A stretch of 64,000 nt of DNA from the NCBI GenBank assembly GCA_018466975.1, contig CM031562.1:4464001-4528000 (forward strand), written 5' to 3'. The notes under the pieces were generated by a model. That model was not told where the DNA came from and made no database searches. It saw only the letters and a list, made by a program, of their open reading frames with translations. A program made the position numbers and the translations under genes. Below, in pieces: positions 1 through 12,060 of the stretch (positions within the stretch are counted from its first letter, which is position 1; each line of letters begins with the position of its first letter). The stretch comes from Sparassis latifolia. Its lineage: Eukaryota; Basidiomycota; Agaricomycetes; Polyporales; Sparassidaceae.

Positions 1-963
1 ACGGCGACTGCTGAAGGGGGACGAACCAGCCCGAAAGAGAACGTAAGACTCTGAATAAATGTCGTGCTCCTCGGAGATATCTATGCGGCGTGCGCCGATG
101 CCTATCAGCGTGTTAGGTAGGATAACAGAATCGACCGCAGGCCTGTGAACGACGCACCTTCTGGCCAAGCAGTGCTGGTCTTCCCCATCAATTCGATCTC
201 AATAGACGAAATCCGGGTTGGCTTGACGAGAGTGAGAGTGAGGAGGCCGCGGAGCATCCCCGGTGGCGCATCGGCCTGGATAGAACGTAGTCGGCCTGTT
301 GCATCTCCAGCACGGAGGAAGACTACATTTTCAGCGAGGCGAATCTCGAGAGTGTTCTTGTGTGGTAGCTTTGCACTACTGGGCATTAGCATACGTCAAG
401 GCCGGAGAGGAAGAGTGCGACAGAGCGCTCGAGGGTGTTTGTTAGCAGAATGAGAACCCGGGCCAACGCGGGCCTGAACAAATTTACAGAGCAAGGAGCC
501 GGATCACGCTGTTAGGTATACAAATAGACTGCAATGAGTCAGATTTTTGAGAAAATGAACAATCAATAACTGCGAAGGCCACGAACGTTGCTCGCAGGCT
601 CTGAGGAGAGGAGCGGGTGCACGACGGTAAGGAGGAGGAGAGGAGACGGACTGGAAATCCAGATCGGGCGACGCCGCAGATCCACGCATCCATGCAAGAT
701 CCGCCTCTCCCATACATTACATATTACGTCCCTGAACTCAACACATGCCACATAGCCAGGCAGAGGGAAAAATAACAGATAGTACCAGGTGCACACATCC
801 GCGTATAACATCACAACTAGATATCTCACAATAATGTAGTCTACACAACAGCACGAAGCAGAGCAGCAAGCACGTCTAGGACCTCGCCAAATTCAGTCGT
901 CACTGTCATGTGAAGCGGAATCAGCTCTTCCGGAACGCAAAGGAACACAGCCAAGGCCAAGGC
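1..963. other. No supported gene; downstream flank of TIM22
   Basis: Only short open frames of under 105 codons lie here on either strand. None resembles a known family or continues across a plausible splice junction. The stretch probably contains the 3' untranslated region of the minus-strand TIM22 gene and perhaps the edge of a gene outside the window. Confidence 0.5.
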
Positions 964-1627
964 TCACTCTGCCGGTTCTCGTCTCAGGAACAAGTCTATT
1001 ACGGCTGAAAATGCCGCAAACGCCACGCCACCACCGAGAACTGCCTTCGGTCCCGCATTTCGCGCGAGAACACCGCCAGCCAGAAAGCCTGCGGCTACAG
1101 GATTGACCATGTCGTTCTTCGCCCGATACTGCGTGAGGTCACGCTTGATTAGGATCTGCAGACTGACACGAGCTTGTACTCCACGTACCGATTCTAGTAC
1201 GCATTCCAGCCCGGCAAACAGCGCACCGACTTTGCCAAAACCTTTCCCGCTGCGCCACATGCCCCGACCCATTTCCTTGAAAATTTCCGACGCCTTCTGC
1301 GTCGTGCTCAGACTTGCTCGAGCCATCGGGTCCTCGTACGCGAACGACGAGCTCATGAGAGAGAACACCGCTCCGATGGCGAAACCTATCCGATAGTGAA
1401 GGCTTCTAAAAGATGTCCCAAGCTGACATTCAACATATTGAAAGAGACGCACCTCCACCCCCCGCAATGATCGTCTTTGCTACGCACGACTCCATACCCA
1501 TCGTCATGTAGTCCTGGTATTTTTTGGCTTGGAGGAACTGCTCGCGTTCTTCCTCTGTAATACCTGGAGGTAATGGCTCCTTGCCTGCCGGGTAGATCGG
1601 CGCGACCATGGGTATCGTGAGTGACAT
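964..1627 (-). CDS. TIM22: Mitochondrial import inner membrane translocase subunit Tim22
   Basis: Channel-forming subunit of the TIM22 complex, which inserts carrier proteins into the mitochondrial inner membrane. Three exons (1627-1453, 1385-1189, 1128-964) join in phase to 178 residues, the usual family length. Introns are 67 and 60 bp with GTGCGT and GTACGT donors. Visible landmarks are a short hydrophilic N-terminus, the glycine-rich first membrane segment ending in [11 protein letters not shown], the FAYEDP signature, then [14 protein letters not shown] followed by a glycine/alanine-rich segment near the C-terminus. The two cysteines (in MESC and LEC) fit the conserved disulfide of the family. 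The ATG at 1627 is the first in frame; an upstream in-frame TTG is not needed. The gene is divergent to PPM1, 147 bp away. Confidence 0.93.
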
Positions 1628-1774
1628 GGTGGGAGACGGAGACGAAGACTCGTCCAACAGATCAGTGACAGGTTACGCTGTACACGAAATAACCACAGGT
1701 CGGATTACGTAAGCTGGCGGTCACCAAAAGTAGTACTTGCCCGCCACCCGGCGCTAAAGTGAACTTGTCTCGGA
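1628..1774. promoter_or_regulatory. Shared divergent promoter of TIM22 and PPM1
   Basis: This 147 bp gap separates the two divergent start codons, so it must hold both 5' untranslated regions and both core promoters. No clear TATA box is visible, in keeping with housekeeping genes. The call is inferred from layout only. Confidence 0.5.
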
Positions 1775-3115
1775 ATGTTACCACCGCTTCAGCCTCGACC
1801 GCGCCAGCATCCTCACCCGCATTCAGTGGGCCGCCATAACGATCCTGATGGTGCTATACGCCTCACTGACAACGATGCCGCCATTGCTCGTCTGTCTGCC
1901 GTGCAGAGGCACTACCTCGCCGACCCCTTCATCACGCACTTCGTCCCGCGCGCACACCTACAGCCTGTCCGGCCCCCGCTGATTAACATAGGAACTTATG
2001 TTCGGTCCGAGGCACTCGATGAGCTTGTCGACCGGTGGTTGGCGCTCGCGGAGCAGGAAGGCAAGCCCTGCCAGATCGTGAGCTTCGGGGCGGGAAGTGA
2101 TACCCGCTTCTGGCGCATTGCCGTGCGTGTGTCTCCTACTTGCCTCTGAGCACGTGTGACAGCGACCCTTAGCCAGGCGGGGAAGAGAAATAGCTGGCTG
2201 AACACCTACATTGAACTCGATTTCGCGGAGAACACGATCAAAAAGGCTATGGCGATCCTTAAGAGCAAGGATTTGAGTGGTATCCTGGGCAAACCTGAGG
2301 ATATTAAGCTAGGCAAGTTTGTTTGATATCAAAGGTCCGAGCATTGTTTGAATTATACACTCATGGTTAGCAAACGGCGGAACCAGCCTGCACTCCCCAA
2401 AGTACCATCTGCTCCCTATAGACCTCCGTTTGCCACCCAAGGAGGCGTTGGCACCCCTGCTCACCGCTCCTTCCCCTGTCTCTTCTACAACGCAGTCCAT
2501 CCTCTCACCTTCTCTTCCGTGTCTCATGCTCTTCGAATGTGTGCTCGTATACATGTCCCCTGCAGCATCCAACGCACTCATTGAGTGGTTCGTTGATTAC
2601 TTCTCTGACAATCCTGCGCAGGGCGGCAGCAGTGTCCTTGGCGGAATAGTATACGAAATGTTTGGCTTGGGCGACGCATTTGGTAAAGTGATGCTGAAGA
2701 ATCTTCAGGCCAGCCGCTTCTATGTCTTCTTTGACACCGTCTTCCTCATTTGTTGTTCTAGGCACGCAACGTCTCTCTACCTGGGGTAGACCCGTACCCC
2801 ACACTGTTGTCACTACCGGAGAGGTTCCTGCAGCACGGATATACCGCATCTCAGGCGCTGACGCTCCGAGAAATTCGGAGGGCGCATATCAGTCGCTCCG
2901 AGCTCGAGAGGTAGATGGTACAGGCTAGTACTCCTTACCTGTGCTGACATTGTTGTAGGATATCCCATCTCGAAATGCTCGACGAGATCGAGGAGCTGGA
3001 GCTAGTGCTCGAGCACTACGCCATTACCTGGGGACTCAAGCTACCCCCGGATGGGAGCGGCCTCAAGGCGAAATGGGAGACGTGGGGTTTGACGGCGAAA
3101 GAACAAGAAGAGTAA
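1775..3115 (+). CDS. PPM1: Leucine carboxyl methyltransferase 1 (PP2A methyltransferase)
   Basis: Cytosolic SAM-dependent enzyme that methylates the C-terminal leucine of the PP2A catalytic subunit, steering phosphatase holoenzyme assembly. Proposed exons: 1775-2122, 2177-2312, 2371-2708, 2762-2910, 2959-3115 (375 residues, all phases agree). Family marks are the N-terminal RLTDNDAA, the RPPLINIGTYVR segment, the SAM-binding VSFGAGSDTRFWR, the LFECVLVYM strand after a YHLLPIDLR loop, and C-terminal EMLDEIEELELVLEHYAITW. Intron 2 uses a GC donor (CTAG/GCAAGT). Intron 3 also appears to start with GC (CAG/GCCAGC); this one is weaker, and the exact end of exon 3 is the least certain junction. Divergent to TIM22. 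Confidence 0.9.
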
Positions 3116-5324
3116 AGCAAACGTATGTATCCATATCACGTTGACTGCGTTAATCAGATTCAATGTCCCGTAACGTGGACGGGTCTTTGCAAGCGTCCCA
3201 GGCGGTAGCAGCAGACGGGTATAATTTTGCCTGATGCAACTGTCATTCCTATCAGTACGAAAGTTTGCTGTTTATGATGGCAAGATCCGTGTTGTAAGTG
3301 CTGTTTTACACCGTACAAATCTGCTGCTGCCAGTGTGGACAGGTTGATCCTCAGGCCTCAGGTTTAGCACGGGTCTCGATTTGAGAGAGGTCCTCTTGCC
3401 CTGTTCAATTATGTCCCTCCCTAATTTCCCTACTTTGATCGCCTCGGCAGGTGCCTTATTTTAGACCCGCATCTCGGCTAGATCGGAGTTTGCGGTTGCT
3501 CGCGCTCTGCTCTGTGGATGCGGGCTTCCCTCATTTTGCTTGAATTTTGGATGGTTTGAAAGCTACTCATGCCCCGAAGAACACTGGAACCTTTCCTATG
3601 AAGAATGCATGCATGATCTTGCATGCAAAGTGTCGAGATATTTTTGGCACATCTTTTACATAATGCCGAAGATCACGACGAGTGCCAAGCCGAGAGTAGG
3701 GAAAGTAGGGAGGGACATAATTGAACAGGGCATCTGCCTTTAACCTACGTCGTTCGGCGTGCCGCATCAGTGATGCGCTGAGGAGGAATTTTACGAGAAA
3801 TTCACGTAACAGTGTCACTCTGAGCTACGACGTTTGCCCGCTTGAACGACCAGAACACTTCCGCCTTTCGGCTTCATCTTCAGCTGAGTAGTGACAAGCG
3901 TGGCTTCACGTAGGTCGGATAGATCACGGATGGCCCCGGACCGCCATGTCATGAAGCACGCCGTAATGCACAAGACCGTCAAATTTCTCGAGAAGACGTA
4001 CCACGTTGTACCCCCCTCTGCTGTAAGCGATGAGGTCCCAACGCACTCACTGATCATGTCTCAGAAAATGTCTTTGGTTAGACTCGGATTGTGGCCTACC
4101 TCCGGTAAGCGACGCATTTAACTATTTTCGTTACGCTATTCAACTATATCAGGTGTCCACACGTGCCCACAACGACCGTTGGGAGGCGATAACGTGCTGT
4201 GTGCGGCACAGCCCGCTTCCAAGAGAGCTGTTTTACACGTCCCAGCGATGTCACCAGGGATAATCGCATTGGCTATCGCTGTGCGGCGGCAGGTTCTCAA
4301 CCTTGGAATGTTGTACAGCTAAACTTGTCGGCTTGAATGTGGATCGGGAGGTAAGGTCATGCTCGTCGAAGTACTTACTGTTTGCAGCCATACTACTCCA
4401 TTTTTAACACGGCTAGAGTTGATGCAGCGCTGCGCGGTGAGTGGCAGTAAATACATCTGCGCGTCAAATTCACGAGTAGGAGTGAAGCAGCAGTGCCATC
4501 TTCGCAATAGGGACAAAAGGGGACCTAGCATCCCGACGTTTCGACCGTCTACATATGAAGGCGGTTGTGGGCTCCGCAGGGGCTGAAAATAGCCATCGAA
4601 GGGATGAGCCGGAAACTGTCGCAAAGCCTTTATTTCGAAGTCCCTCCAGTATCCGAACACAGCGATTTTGGTGACGACGTCCATCAGGTTTTTCTAGGGT
4701 GCCAAATTGGCCAAGCCGGTCTCGCGGGTATACAATTTGACCTTTGCTGTTTTCAACTCAGATCGACTACCTCTGAGCATCTCTGAGCATCTGGTTGATA
4801 TCGGCGACACCTGCTCCTGGCGACAACAGACCGTTCTTACTTCATTTGTACAAGACTTCTAACCAAATCTTGATCTCGGATTTGACCGAACTGATCAGAA
4901 AACAACAGCTAGGCGGTTCCAGCCCTGCCGTTCAGGTCGGGTTGACTCGGTCCCGGGCCATTGGCAACTTTGAAGCGGTGAACAGTCCACTGTCCCCTGA
5001 AATGAGGCAACTGCACGGGCTTCGAGAGAGGAGAGGGCCTGTGTTGGCAACCAACTGGAAAGTCCTGGACGTTGCAGCCACCAAGGCAATCGAAACCTGG
5101 AAGCTTACACCGTCGATCTACTATTGCAGGGCCAGTTTTGTACGTACAAATCCGTGAAGGCCGCCGTCCGTAACCGCATAAACGGGCGAACCGAGGACGG
5201 GCGCTAATTCATATATTGGCATCAAATATATAGCCACCCTCTTGAGATTTTACCTCGAAGGCCCTTGCAGCGTCATTCGAACACCACCGTTCATTCCACG
5301 CTCCTTGTTCATACTATCTTAATT
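3116..5324. other. Gene-poor interval between PPM1 and the terpene cyclase
   Basis: About 2.2 kb with only short frames. The most protein-like is a minus-strand frame at 3815-4057 ending in a lysine/glycine-rich stretch, and a plus-strand frame at 4795-5157, but I recognise neither and neither extends by convincing splicing. An AT-rich ATATATAG at 5226-5233 lies about 92 bp before the cyclase start and could be its TATA element. Confidence 0.4.
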
Positions 5325-6949
5325 ATGCTTAACTTGGGACAGATTCTGGACAAATTCTTTATACAAGTGTCGCTCCTTCTGTCTAAACCCCACTCGGTCC
5401 GACCCTCCATTGCTACTCTATCCAAGGAAGATCTTCTTCTTGAATTCAAGGGATCACGCGTGCTCATCCCAGACCTGTACGCTCTGCTCCCTGGGTGGCG
5501 GTTCAATGTCAACAAGCATTGCGATTCTGTCCGAAAGCAGCTGAACGAGTGGATGTTGAGGTGCGCGTCATGGCAGTCGAACGTCGTTTCCGAGCAGCAT
5601 TGAGTTACCGTCTCGCATAGCTGGGTCGACGATGAGAAGAACCGCCGCCGTATGCAGGCGGCCGACTTTGCTCTGCTTGCGGGGTGCTTCTATCCCGATG
5701 CTGAGGAGGAAGAATATTTAATGATGGCTTACTATCACCTCTGGGTACGTTCTGTTCACAACGTTGTCGTATTCCCTGTACGTTCATGCGCTTTTGTTTC
5801 AGGTGTTCGTCTGGGACGATGGTACGAGTCTCATGAAGCACCATACGTATCTCAATCTCACAAGATCCTTTGCAAGAGCTTGATTGCGGCCCTCTCACAC
5901 ATGACTACGAGGGGGCGCAAATCTTTAGGAAAGAAACAGACGACTGCCTCCACTACACTCTCGGTCCGGAGCCATTCAAAGAACCTCGACCGCCTATAGG
6001 CCCTATCATGGCGCCGTTTTGTGAGGTTGCAGAGAAAGTGGTGGCAGGGAGCACACCAGGTGCGTCAGCTTCGCCGAGAGAATTGAATTGGAACAGCTGA
6101 CACGCATCCATACATAGACGCACGCGCAGAAGTTCTACGCGAACTGGAAGGATATGTGGAGGGCGCGTGTGCGCTGCCAGGCGAGCGGCAAGGTGAGAAG
6201 GACCAGAAGGCCTTCCTAAGTATGGAGAAGTTCATGGCCCAGCGTGCGCGCAGTGGAGGTGCTGGCCCAAGCATTACTTTGCTATTGTATGTTTCGCTAT
6301 CACTTCGTCTGTATGGAGTGATTTATAAGGTGCCCGGTCTGACAGGTACATCTATCACATCGATCTACCCACCTTAATCTTGGAGCATGATACTCTCCAG
6401 ACCATCTTCCATCAAGCTTGCCTCATCGTCCATCTGTGTGCCTTCCCTTACGATGACAGTCTCTAGAAGAGGTCTGACCATATATTTGTTCCCAGAGTCA
6501 ACGACATTGTCTCTTTCGTGAAAGAGATTGTGCGCGTCTTACGCACCTGCTGTTCCTGAGCACGTGCTAATCTGTATATGACACAGCGGGACGACCAACT
6601 CGACAACATTGTACCAGTTCTCGCAATCGAGCACAGCATTACGCTCCAGGAAGCCATCGAGCGTGCGTGCGACCTCGTGCGCGCAGCGCGGCACTCGCTC
6701 GAAATGGCGGAGACTCATCTACCAGTAACTGGGAGCACAGAGCTCGACGGCCAAATAGCGCGATACGTACAAGGATGCAAGGACGTTGCGGCCGGCAATT
6801 TGCACTGGAGGTATGTCCTTTCTTCGCAGTGGGAGCAGGGTCATCTACCTGAGCGGTGAATCCCCACTTTTCTCTGTAGTTACCAGAATGCACGATACTT
6901 CGGGCAGAACCCACAGCGTGAGGGAAACAAGATATTCCTGCAAATATAG
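5325..6949 (+). CDS. Sesquiterpene synthase (class I terpene cyclase)
   Basis: Cyclises farnesyl diphosphate to a sesquiterpene using Mg2+ held by two acidic motifs. Nine exons join in phase: 5325-5560, 5621-5744, 5803-5821, 5877-6059, 6118-6286, 6346-6435, 6496-6529, 6587-6810, 6880-6949 (382 residues). Landmarks are IPDLYALLPGWRFNVN near the N-terminus, SWVDDEKN, the aspartate-rich DDELD (D-D-x-x-D) created only when the 19-nt exon 3 joins exon 4, the NSE-type motif NDIVSFVKE (positions N, S and E intact), and the C-terminal RY pair in NARYFGQN. These belong to the basidiomycete STS-type cyclases. About 40 residues precede the conserved core, more than usual, so the true start could lie further downstream or an extra 5' intron may exist. 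No P450 or other tailoring gene is adjacent. Product unknown. Confidence 0.9.
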
Positions 6950-7684
6950 GTAATTATTCTAGATCTATCTGTGGCCCCGAATAATTATATGCAACTCTGT
7001 CAACCACCCGTGTGGCTGCGCCCACTTATTTCCTTCACTTGGTGCCTGGTCGGTATACTCTTGTAATCCCAGTCCTAACTTTGGTGCGGGACACCAACTG
7101 ACTGCTTGCTCTACGCACAAAGACATCACTGCTCGTTCCCGCACATATCAAGTTCCTACTTCATTTCCATTGCGCAGGAGGTCTGTGATAATCTGTTGCG
7201 ACCCGAGACATTTGGTGCTCTGGCAGACCATTTTGAAGTATGGTTGGACTCGAAGGTCGTTCCGCATACTCTATTCAGTGGAAATATATCTGTCAAGACA
7301 ATAATACACAGGTCTGCAGTTTCGATGCGTACGGGAGCTAGGTGCCTGATGTTACAGATATTTATATTTAAAACGTACCTGTCCTTCGCTGCTAGCGCTC
7401 GCGCCTGTGGAAAGACAATGACTGGGCATCATACCACAACCGCCCGCACCTGTTTCCACCCAACTCGGGATGCGTTCTTCCATTCAGTTGGACCCAGCGC
7501 TATCCAAGGGGGAAAATGGGGATGTCCTATATGCCAACAATGATGGACGTGGGTGCATCTTCGAGTTCGCAGGTACTTAGCTGTCGAAGCCTGTGAGTTA
7601 AGAACTGGCATTCAACTCACACCCCCTCGCCCCCCCCCGCATCCCGTACCCCGGTAACGACTGACATCACGACCACTGCCCGTT
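6950..7684. other. Intergenic region, no supported gene
   Basis: A plus-strand frame at 7106-7543 (145 codons including a non-ATG start) has no recognisable domain and no plausible splice partners. It is probably chance. The rest likely holds the cyclase 3' end and the promoter of the next gene. Confidence 0.4.
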
Positions 7685-8533
7685 ATGTTAGAGAGTGCGT
7701 CCCATCTACACCAAGTTTCTGCAGATTAACTTGCCCTGATCTCGCTGAAGAAGCTACAGACGCTGTTCAGAATGCCAAGATCGATGCGAAACGACAAGCT
7801 GTCCTCGCCGTTGTGCATCTTTGGACCACCCGCCTCGCGCTCGTCAGCGGCATAGTGAGTACTCGCCCAGTCGATGTTCCGTCATCGATATCGCCAACGC
7901 ATTCTCAGACGACATTCTTCGTTTCAATGGATTCTCTTCTCTTCTCCCTCTCCTCCGTCGTAACTCACGTCCAGGACGAAGAGTGGAGCGCCGTCGACAA
8001 GCTCACGACGGCTTGTTTCGCCGGCGCGCTCATTCTCCATATCTGCTCAGGTGAATAAACGCACCTTCAGATTACACCTACTAGGGAACACTGCTTAAGG
8101 CCTTCGGTTCTCAGCGATCATCTCGTTCATGGGCTCGTTCGCGCTTGTGCGCCTCCAGCTCCTGGACGCCGACCAACAAGAGGTGGAAGCAGGAATACCG
8201 CCTGAGAAGGCGGTGCCTCCCGAATTTTCGGAGCTAGGGAGACTGTGGAAGGCGACATTCGACGACGTGTACAGCCGAGTAGCTTTCCACCGTCCGCTCG
8301 CCAGGCGCTGCTCTAACGAGTCGCTTCTCGACCCCGGTCCTCCCGTAGAGCTACTAGCGTGTTGCAGCGCACTCGCCGTGGTTATGACCGGGGTGGGCTT
8401 CATCCTGGCAGTGGTGGGCATCCTGACGTATGTGTGGACCGTCACGCCATTGAGCATAGGCATCTTCACGTCGGCGTGCTTTGGCGGGTGCATTCTTACA
8501 TGCGGTGTTGTGTCGTTTAGATACGCAATGTGA
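7685..8533 (+). CDS. Multi-pass membrane protein of unknown function, paralog A
   Basis: Proposed exons 7685-7694, 7751-7854, 7909-8050, 8115-8533 give 224 residues. The intron positions and phases after SGI, after the HICS cysteine-serine and inside the first exon match paralogs B (9420-10387) and C (13676-14585). Hydrophobic segments: the LAVVHLW..LALVSGITTFF region, a second around FAGALILHICSAIISFMGSFALV, then two closely spaced ones in the C-terminal 70 residues (ALAVVMTGVGFILAVVGILTY and a final glycine/cysteine-rich segment). The hydrophilic loop carries LLDPGPPVELL, shared with B. The first exon is only 10 nt and so is less certain. I do not recognise the family; it may be a lineage-specific basidiomycete group. 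Confidence 0.75.
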
Positions 8534-9419
8534 GTGACGAAAAACAGTGGATGCTGCACTTTACTACTTCTAACACAACATTTGACTAGTCTCACGAGAT
8601 GATGGCGACGCCAATGATTTCTTTCTTGCAGTCCGCCATAAGAATTGAGACTGGTAGCTGCGAGCCATGAGTAATGTTGTAACGTAGAACCAGCTGCAGC
8701 AGAGAATCAGAAGTACTGACGGATGGGCAGTGCTCGGAAGGACCCCGGAACCGGTCAAGGTAGAACCGTGACTTTCGCGGCGACATACTCGAAACTTGAG
8801 TCGAAAGGCCGCCACCTGCGGCAGAACTTGCTCAGAGAGAGCGGGCAGAATCGCCACAAAACGAATATAGCGACAACAGATGGGCGGTTTCACTTTTGGG
8901 TCGGGACAGCTTGCTCTCCGAGCAAGACATGCAAAGGAAAGTTCTCAAATTGAAACAAAAGATCTAGGTCGACATATATATGTACATTCAAGTTATGGAG
9001 ACGTAATGAGTCACTGCGGCGACGCGCGCTGGCCATGAGGTTACGGACTACCTTTAGACAGACTGACAGCAGCTTCAACTTCGTGCCAGAGGGGGGAGGG
9101 CTTGTGACTTTGTATCCTTCCTACAACCTCCTCCGTCTGTGTGAATTCTGTTTCCTCCGTGGCAGCGCCATGCTATATAGTATACGTAGTAGAAATCGTC
9201 CAGATTGTGGTTGTGCCCGCCGCGACGGCGGTGAAGAAAGCCATCGAAGTAGAAGCGGCTTAGGCTGGCAACTGTCGGACATCACTGACAGCTGAGCTAC
9301 TACCGAGTGCGCTAAGAACCGCCCTCTCCATTCTGGCTTCCTAGCTCAATCTTTCCCTCGTTCCACTACCATCCCCCTCCTTCTCCCCGTGACGACCATT
9401 ATTACGACCGCTGCACGCC
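8534..9419. other. Intergenic region between paralogs A and B
   Basis: No gene supported. Short frames on both strands lack homologous character. The 60 bp before the start of paralog B resemble the matching part upstream of paralog A (ACGACC..ACGACC near the ATG), so the duplicated unit included part of the 5' flank. Confidence 0.4.
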
Positions 9420-10387
9420 ATGCCGGCGAAAGCCACGCAGGAACCCAAGTCAAAGGACTATACAGCTACGGTGCGCGAGCGTACGCATCTCTTCAATTCG
9501 TTGCGAGTCAATCTTGTGCCAACTTTCATGCAACAGTTGATGCAACTAAATCCGGCGCACAAGATGACGCGATGAGGCAAGCCGTGCTCGCCGTCGTGCA
9601 GATCTGGCTCAACCGCCTTGCACTCGTCAGCGGCATAGTGAGTATCTAGCTATACGTCACGCTCGCGTGCCAACGCGCTTAAGCTTGCAGACAACCTTCT
9701 TTGCTTCCATCGACTCCCTTCTTTTCTCCCTTGCTTCCACTGCCACCCACATCGGTGACCCGGATACGAGTGGCTGGAACGCCATAGACAAGCTCACGAC
9801 CGCCAGTTTCGCGGGCGCTCTCATTTTCCATGTCTGCTCAGGTGAATATATGCGCCTTGAGCCTCGTTTACGCGACATTGCTGACACCGCTCACGTGTCC
9901 AGCCATCGTCGCGTTCGCGGGATCCTTTGTGCTCGTGCGTCTCCAGCTGGTGGACGCGGATCAGCAGGAGCACGAGGCGGGCATCCCGGCGATATACGCA
10001 GAGCCGATGCGTGAGGTCTCGGACATGCGCGAGAATTCGCTGTCACTCGACAACACCTTGCGCCCCAGCGATACCTTCAACGCGGCGCACGCGGGCCAGC
10101 CGCAGTGGAGGGCGGCGTACAACGGGATCTACAGTCGGGTTGTAATCCGACGCCTGGTTGCCAAGCGTCCCAAGGGCCCCGTAGACAGCCTCCTCGACCC
10201 CGGCCCGCCCGTCGAGCTTCTCTCCCGCTGCAACGCGCTCGCCGTCGTCATGGCCGTGCTGGGCTTCATCCTCGCAGTGCTGGGCATCCTCGCGTACGCG
10301 TGGACCGCGACGCCTCTGAGCGTGAGCATCTTCTCGTCGGCGTGCCTCGGTGGATGTATCATCGCGACGTGCATTGCTATCTGGTAG
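9420..10387 (+). CDS. Multi-pass membrane protein of unknown function, paralog B
   Basis: Exons 9420-9480, 9537-9637, 9691-9841, 9903-10387 give 265 residues. This is the best-defined member of the family. It has a short charged N-terminus (MPAKATQEPKSKD), then LAVVQIWLNRLALVSGITTFF, a loop with DKLTTASFAG, a membrane segment, the VRLQLVDADQQEHEAGIP motif shared with A, a variable acidic loop of about 60 residues, LLDPGPPVELLSRCNALAVV, and two C-terminal membrane segments ending in a glycine/cysteine-rich patch. The middle two exons match A in length class and phase. Compared with A the variable loop is longer. GC content of the last exon is higher than in its surroundings. Function unknown. 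Confidence 0.82.
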
Positions 10388-12060
10388 AGAGGAAAAGAGT
10401 GAGTTGCAATGCTTTATGAATGCTGTATCTTGATACCCCTTGCTGTTTCACGATGCTACGACTCCCATCATGCTTGAACGAGTCTCATGGTCTGACGAAT
10501 ATTGCTGTATTTTGGGAGCGAGAGGATTTTGCACTTGTAGTCCACTGCGAATATACCTTTCTGGGAGATCCTCTCTGCATTTTTGGAGTGAAAATAGCAG
10601 TCGTCAGTTGTATTTGAAGGGAGACATGATTTCGCGAGTCCGTCACTCCGGCAGTTCGCCCAAAATGGGAAGTCGCGGTTCACTCGTGCACGTGCCCAGT
10701 TGATCCCGCAAGTTCAACTTGAACGCGTTTTGCCTTGGCTCCCGACCACCGGCACCTAGGAAGTCATCGAATGTACCCTCCGACCACTTTGCTCAATTGC
10801 TTTCGCTTTTACCTTGTGAAATAATGGCTCGGGAATCCGACTTGTGGGCACACCAGCCAGCGCAGACTTTCTTTTCGCGTTTGTTTCGCGCCCAACTCGG
10901 CCGGTTCGTCGAATGTTGTGGTGACGCGATATCGAGGTCCTCGGAACAGAATAGCTACAGTGCGTGGAATGGCATTCTCTTACTTAAGTGGAAGTGCTGA
11001 GAGTTCACTAAACCGAAGAATCTCCCTCGATCTGCAACTGTATTCGGATGAGGTGGCGATTCAGACATGATCCGTAAAGCTTTGCCGTAGCTGCGCTCGG
11101 TCTGACATGCTCCGGACGTCTACTACCGTACTGCAGATCCGATTTATTTTGCCATGGAAGAATGACATAATTGCGCTGGTGTGTCCGCTAATGGCTGTTG
11201 TTGGCTTAGCATGGGCTGCGCGGATTCATCTGCCTCGGACACAGTTCTATCCCCGGAAACCGCCTTCAGGAGATATAGCGCTCGGATCAAGGTTGTTTCA
11301 GTGACATTTGGGAAGTACTATTGTGAAGACCACAACGCGGTACGTGACTCCATGCCACACTATTCCATTTGTTTCAGTCCCTTTCTCTGATACTCTTCCT
11401 GTCGAGTCGTTTGATGACAAACACGTATCAATGTATTTTCGTGACGGGAGGCTGTGCGTCCTCTGGATGCGCGGTGCTCCTGAATGACTACGGCTCCTGC
11501 CCTGGCGGAGACGTTATCTTCTCTCTGACGCCCGTTCCATTTCTGCGCATCTATTGCGGTGGTCAAGAAGCACAAGTCACTGATGTATAGCTTTGCATTT
11601 AGGCAACAACGCATTTGCCACGTTGCATGGGGGGACGATCATGGCAGTATCACAGCGTTCCGCAGAACATCTACGGAGAGGCAAGTCGCCATGTCTCGTA
11701 GTGCTTTCATCTCCACATATTCGTATGCCACTGTGCGGAAGTTGATATGTACCCGCGAATTCGAGTTCGCGATGATATCGACAATGATCATCGATTTCAA
11801 TACACTAGCCTCCAGCAGAAGCATAGCGCCGTTTTGGTAAATGCCTGCAGTAAAGTGCTTCTGTTGCCTCAAGGCAGCCATCCGATATCAGGCGTGACTG
11901 GTCTGATCGCGGAGCAACGTGCAACGAGGCCGACGCTACTATGCAGCGTGTCTCAATAATGGCAGATAGTACAAAGTCCGGCTACCCCGTCGTAGTACCC
12001 TGACGCGTCCTCTCTGTTTCCACCTACGAGCCCTCGACCACAACACTGATTATCACCACG
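10388..12060. other. Intergenic region, no supported gene
   Basis: About 1.7 kb with no recognisable coding sequence. Frames are all under 95 codons. There are no long direct or inverted repeats that I can see. Confidence 0.4.

Noticed and set aside
3815..4057. Minus-strand frame with a lysine/glycine-rich end
   Set aside because: Too short, unmatched and without a convincing upstream exon.
5822..5876. Continuous frame suggesting a cyclase lacking the DDxxD motif (DDGTS)
   Set aside because: A GTACGA donor and GCAAG acceptor fit here, and splicing restores DDELD together with the expected downstream sequence.
9285..9340. A sequence resembling a tRNA A box on the minus strand
   Set aside because: No matching B box or cloverleaf follows.
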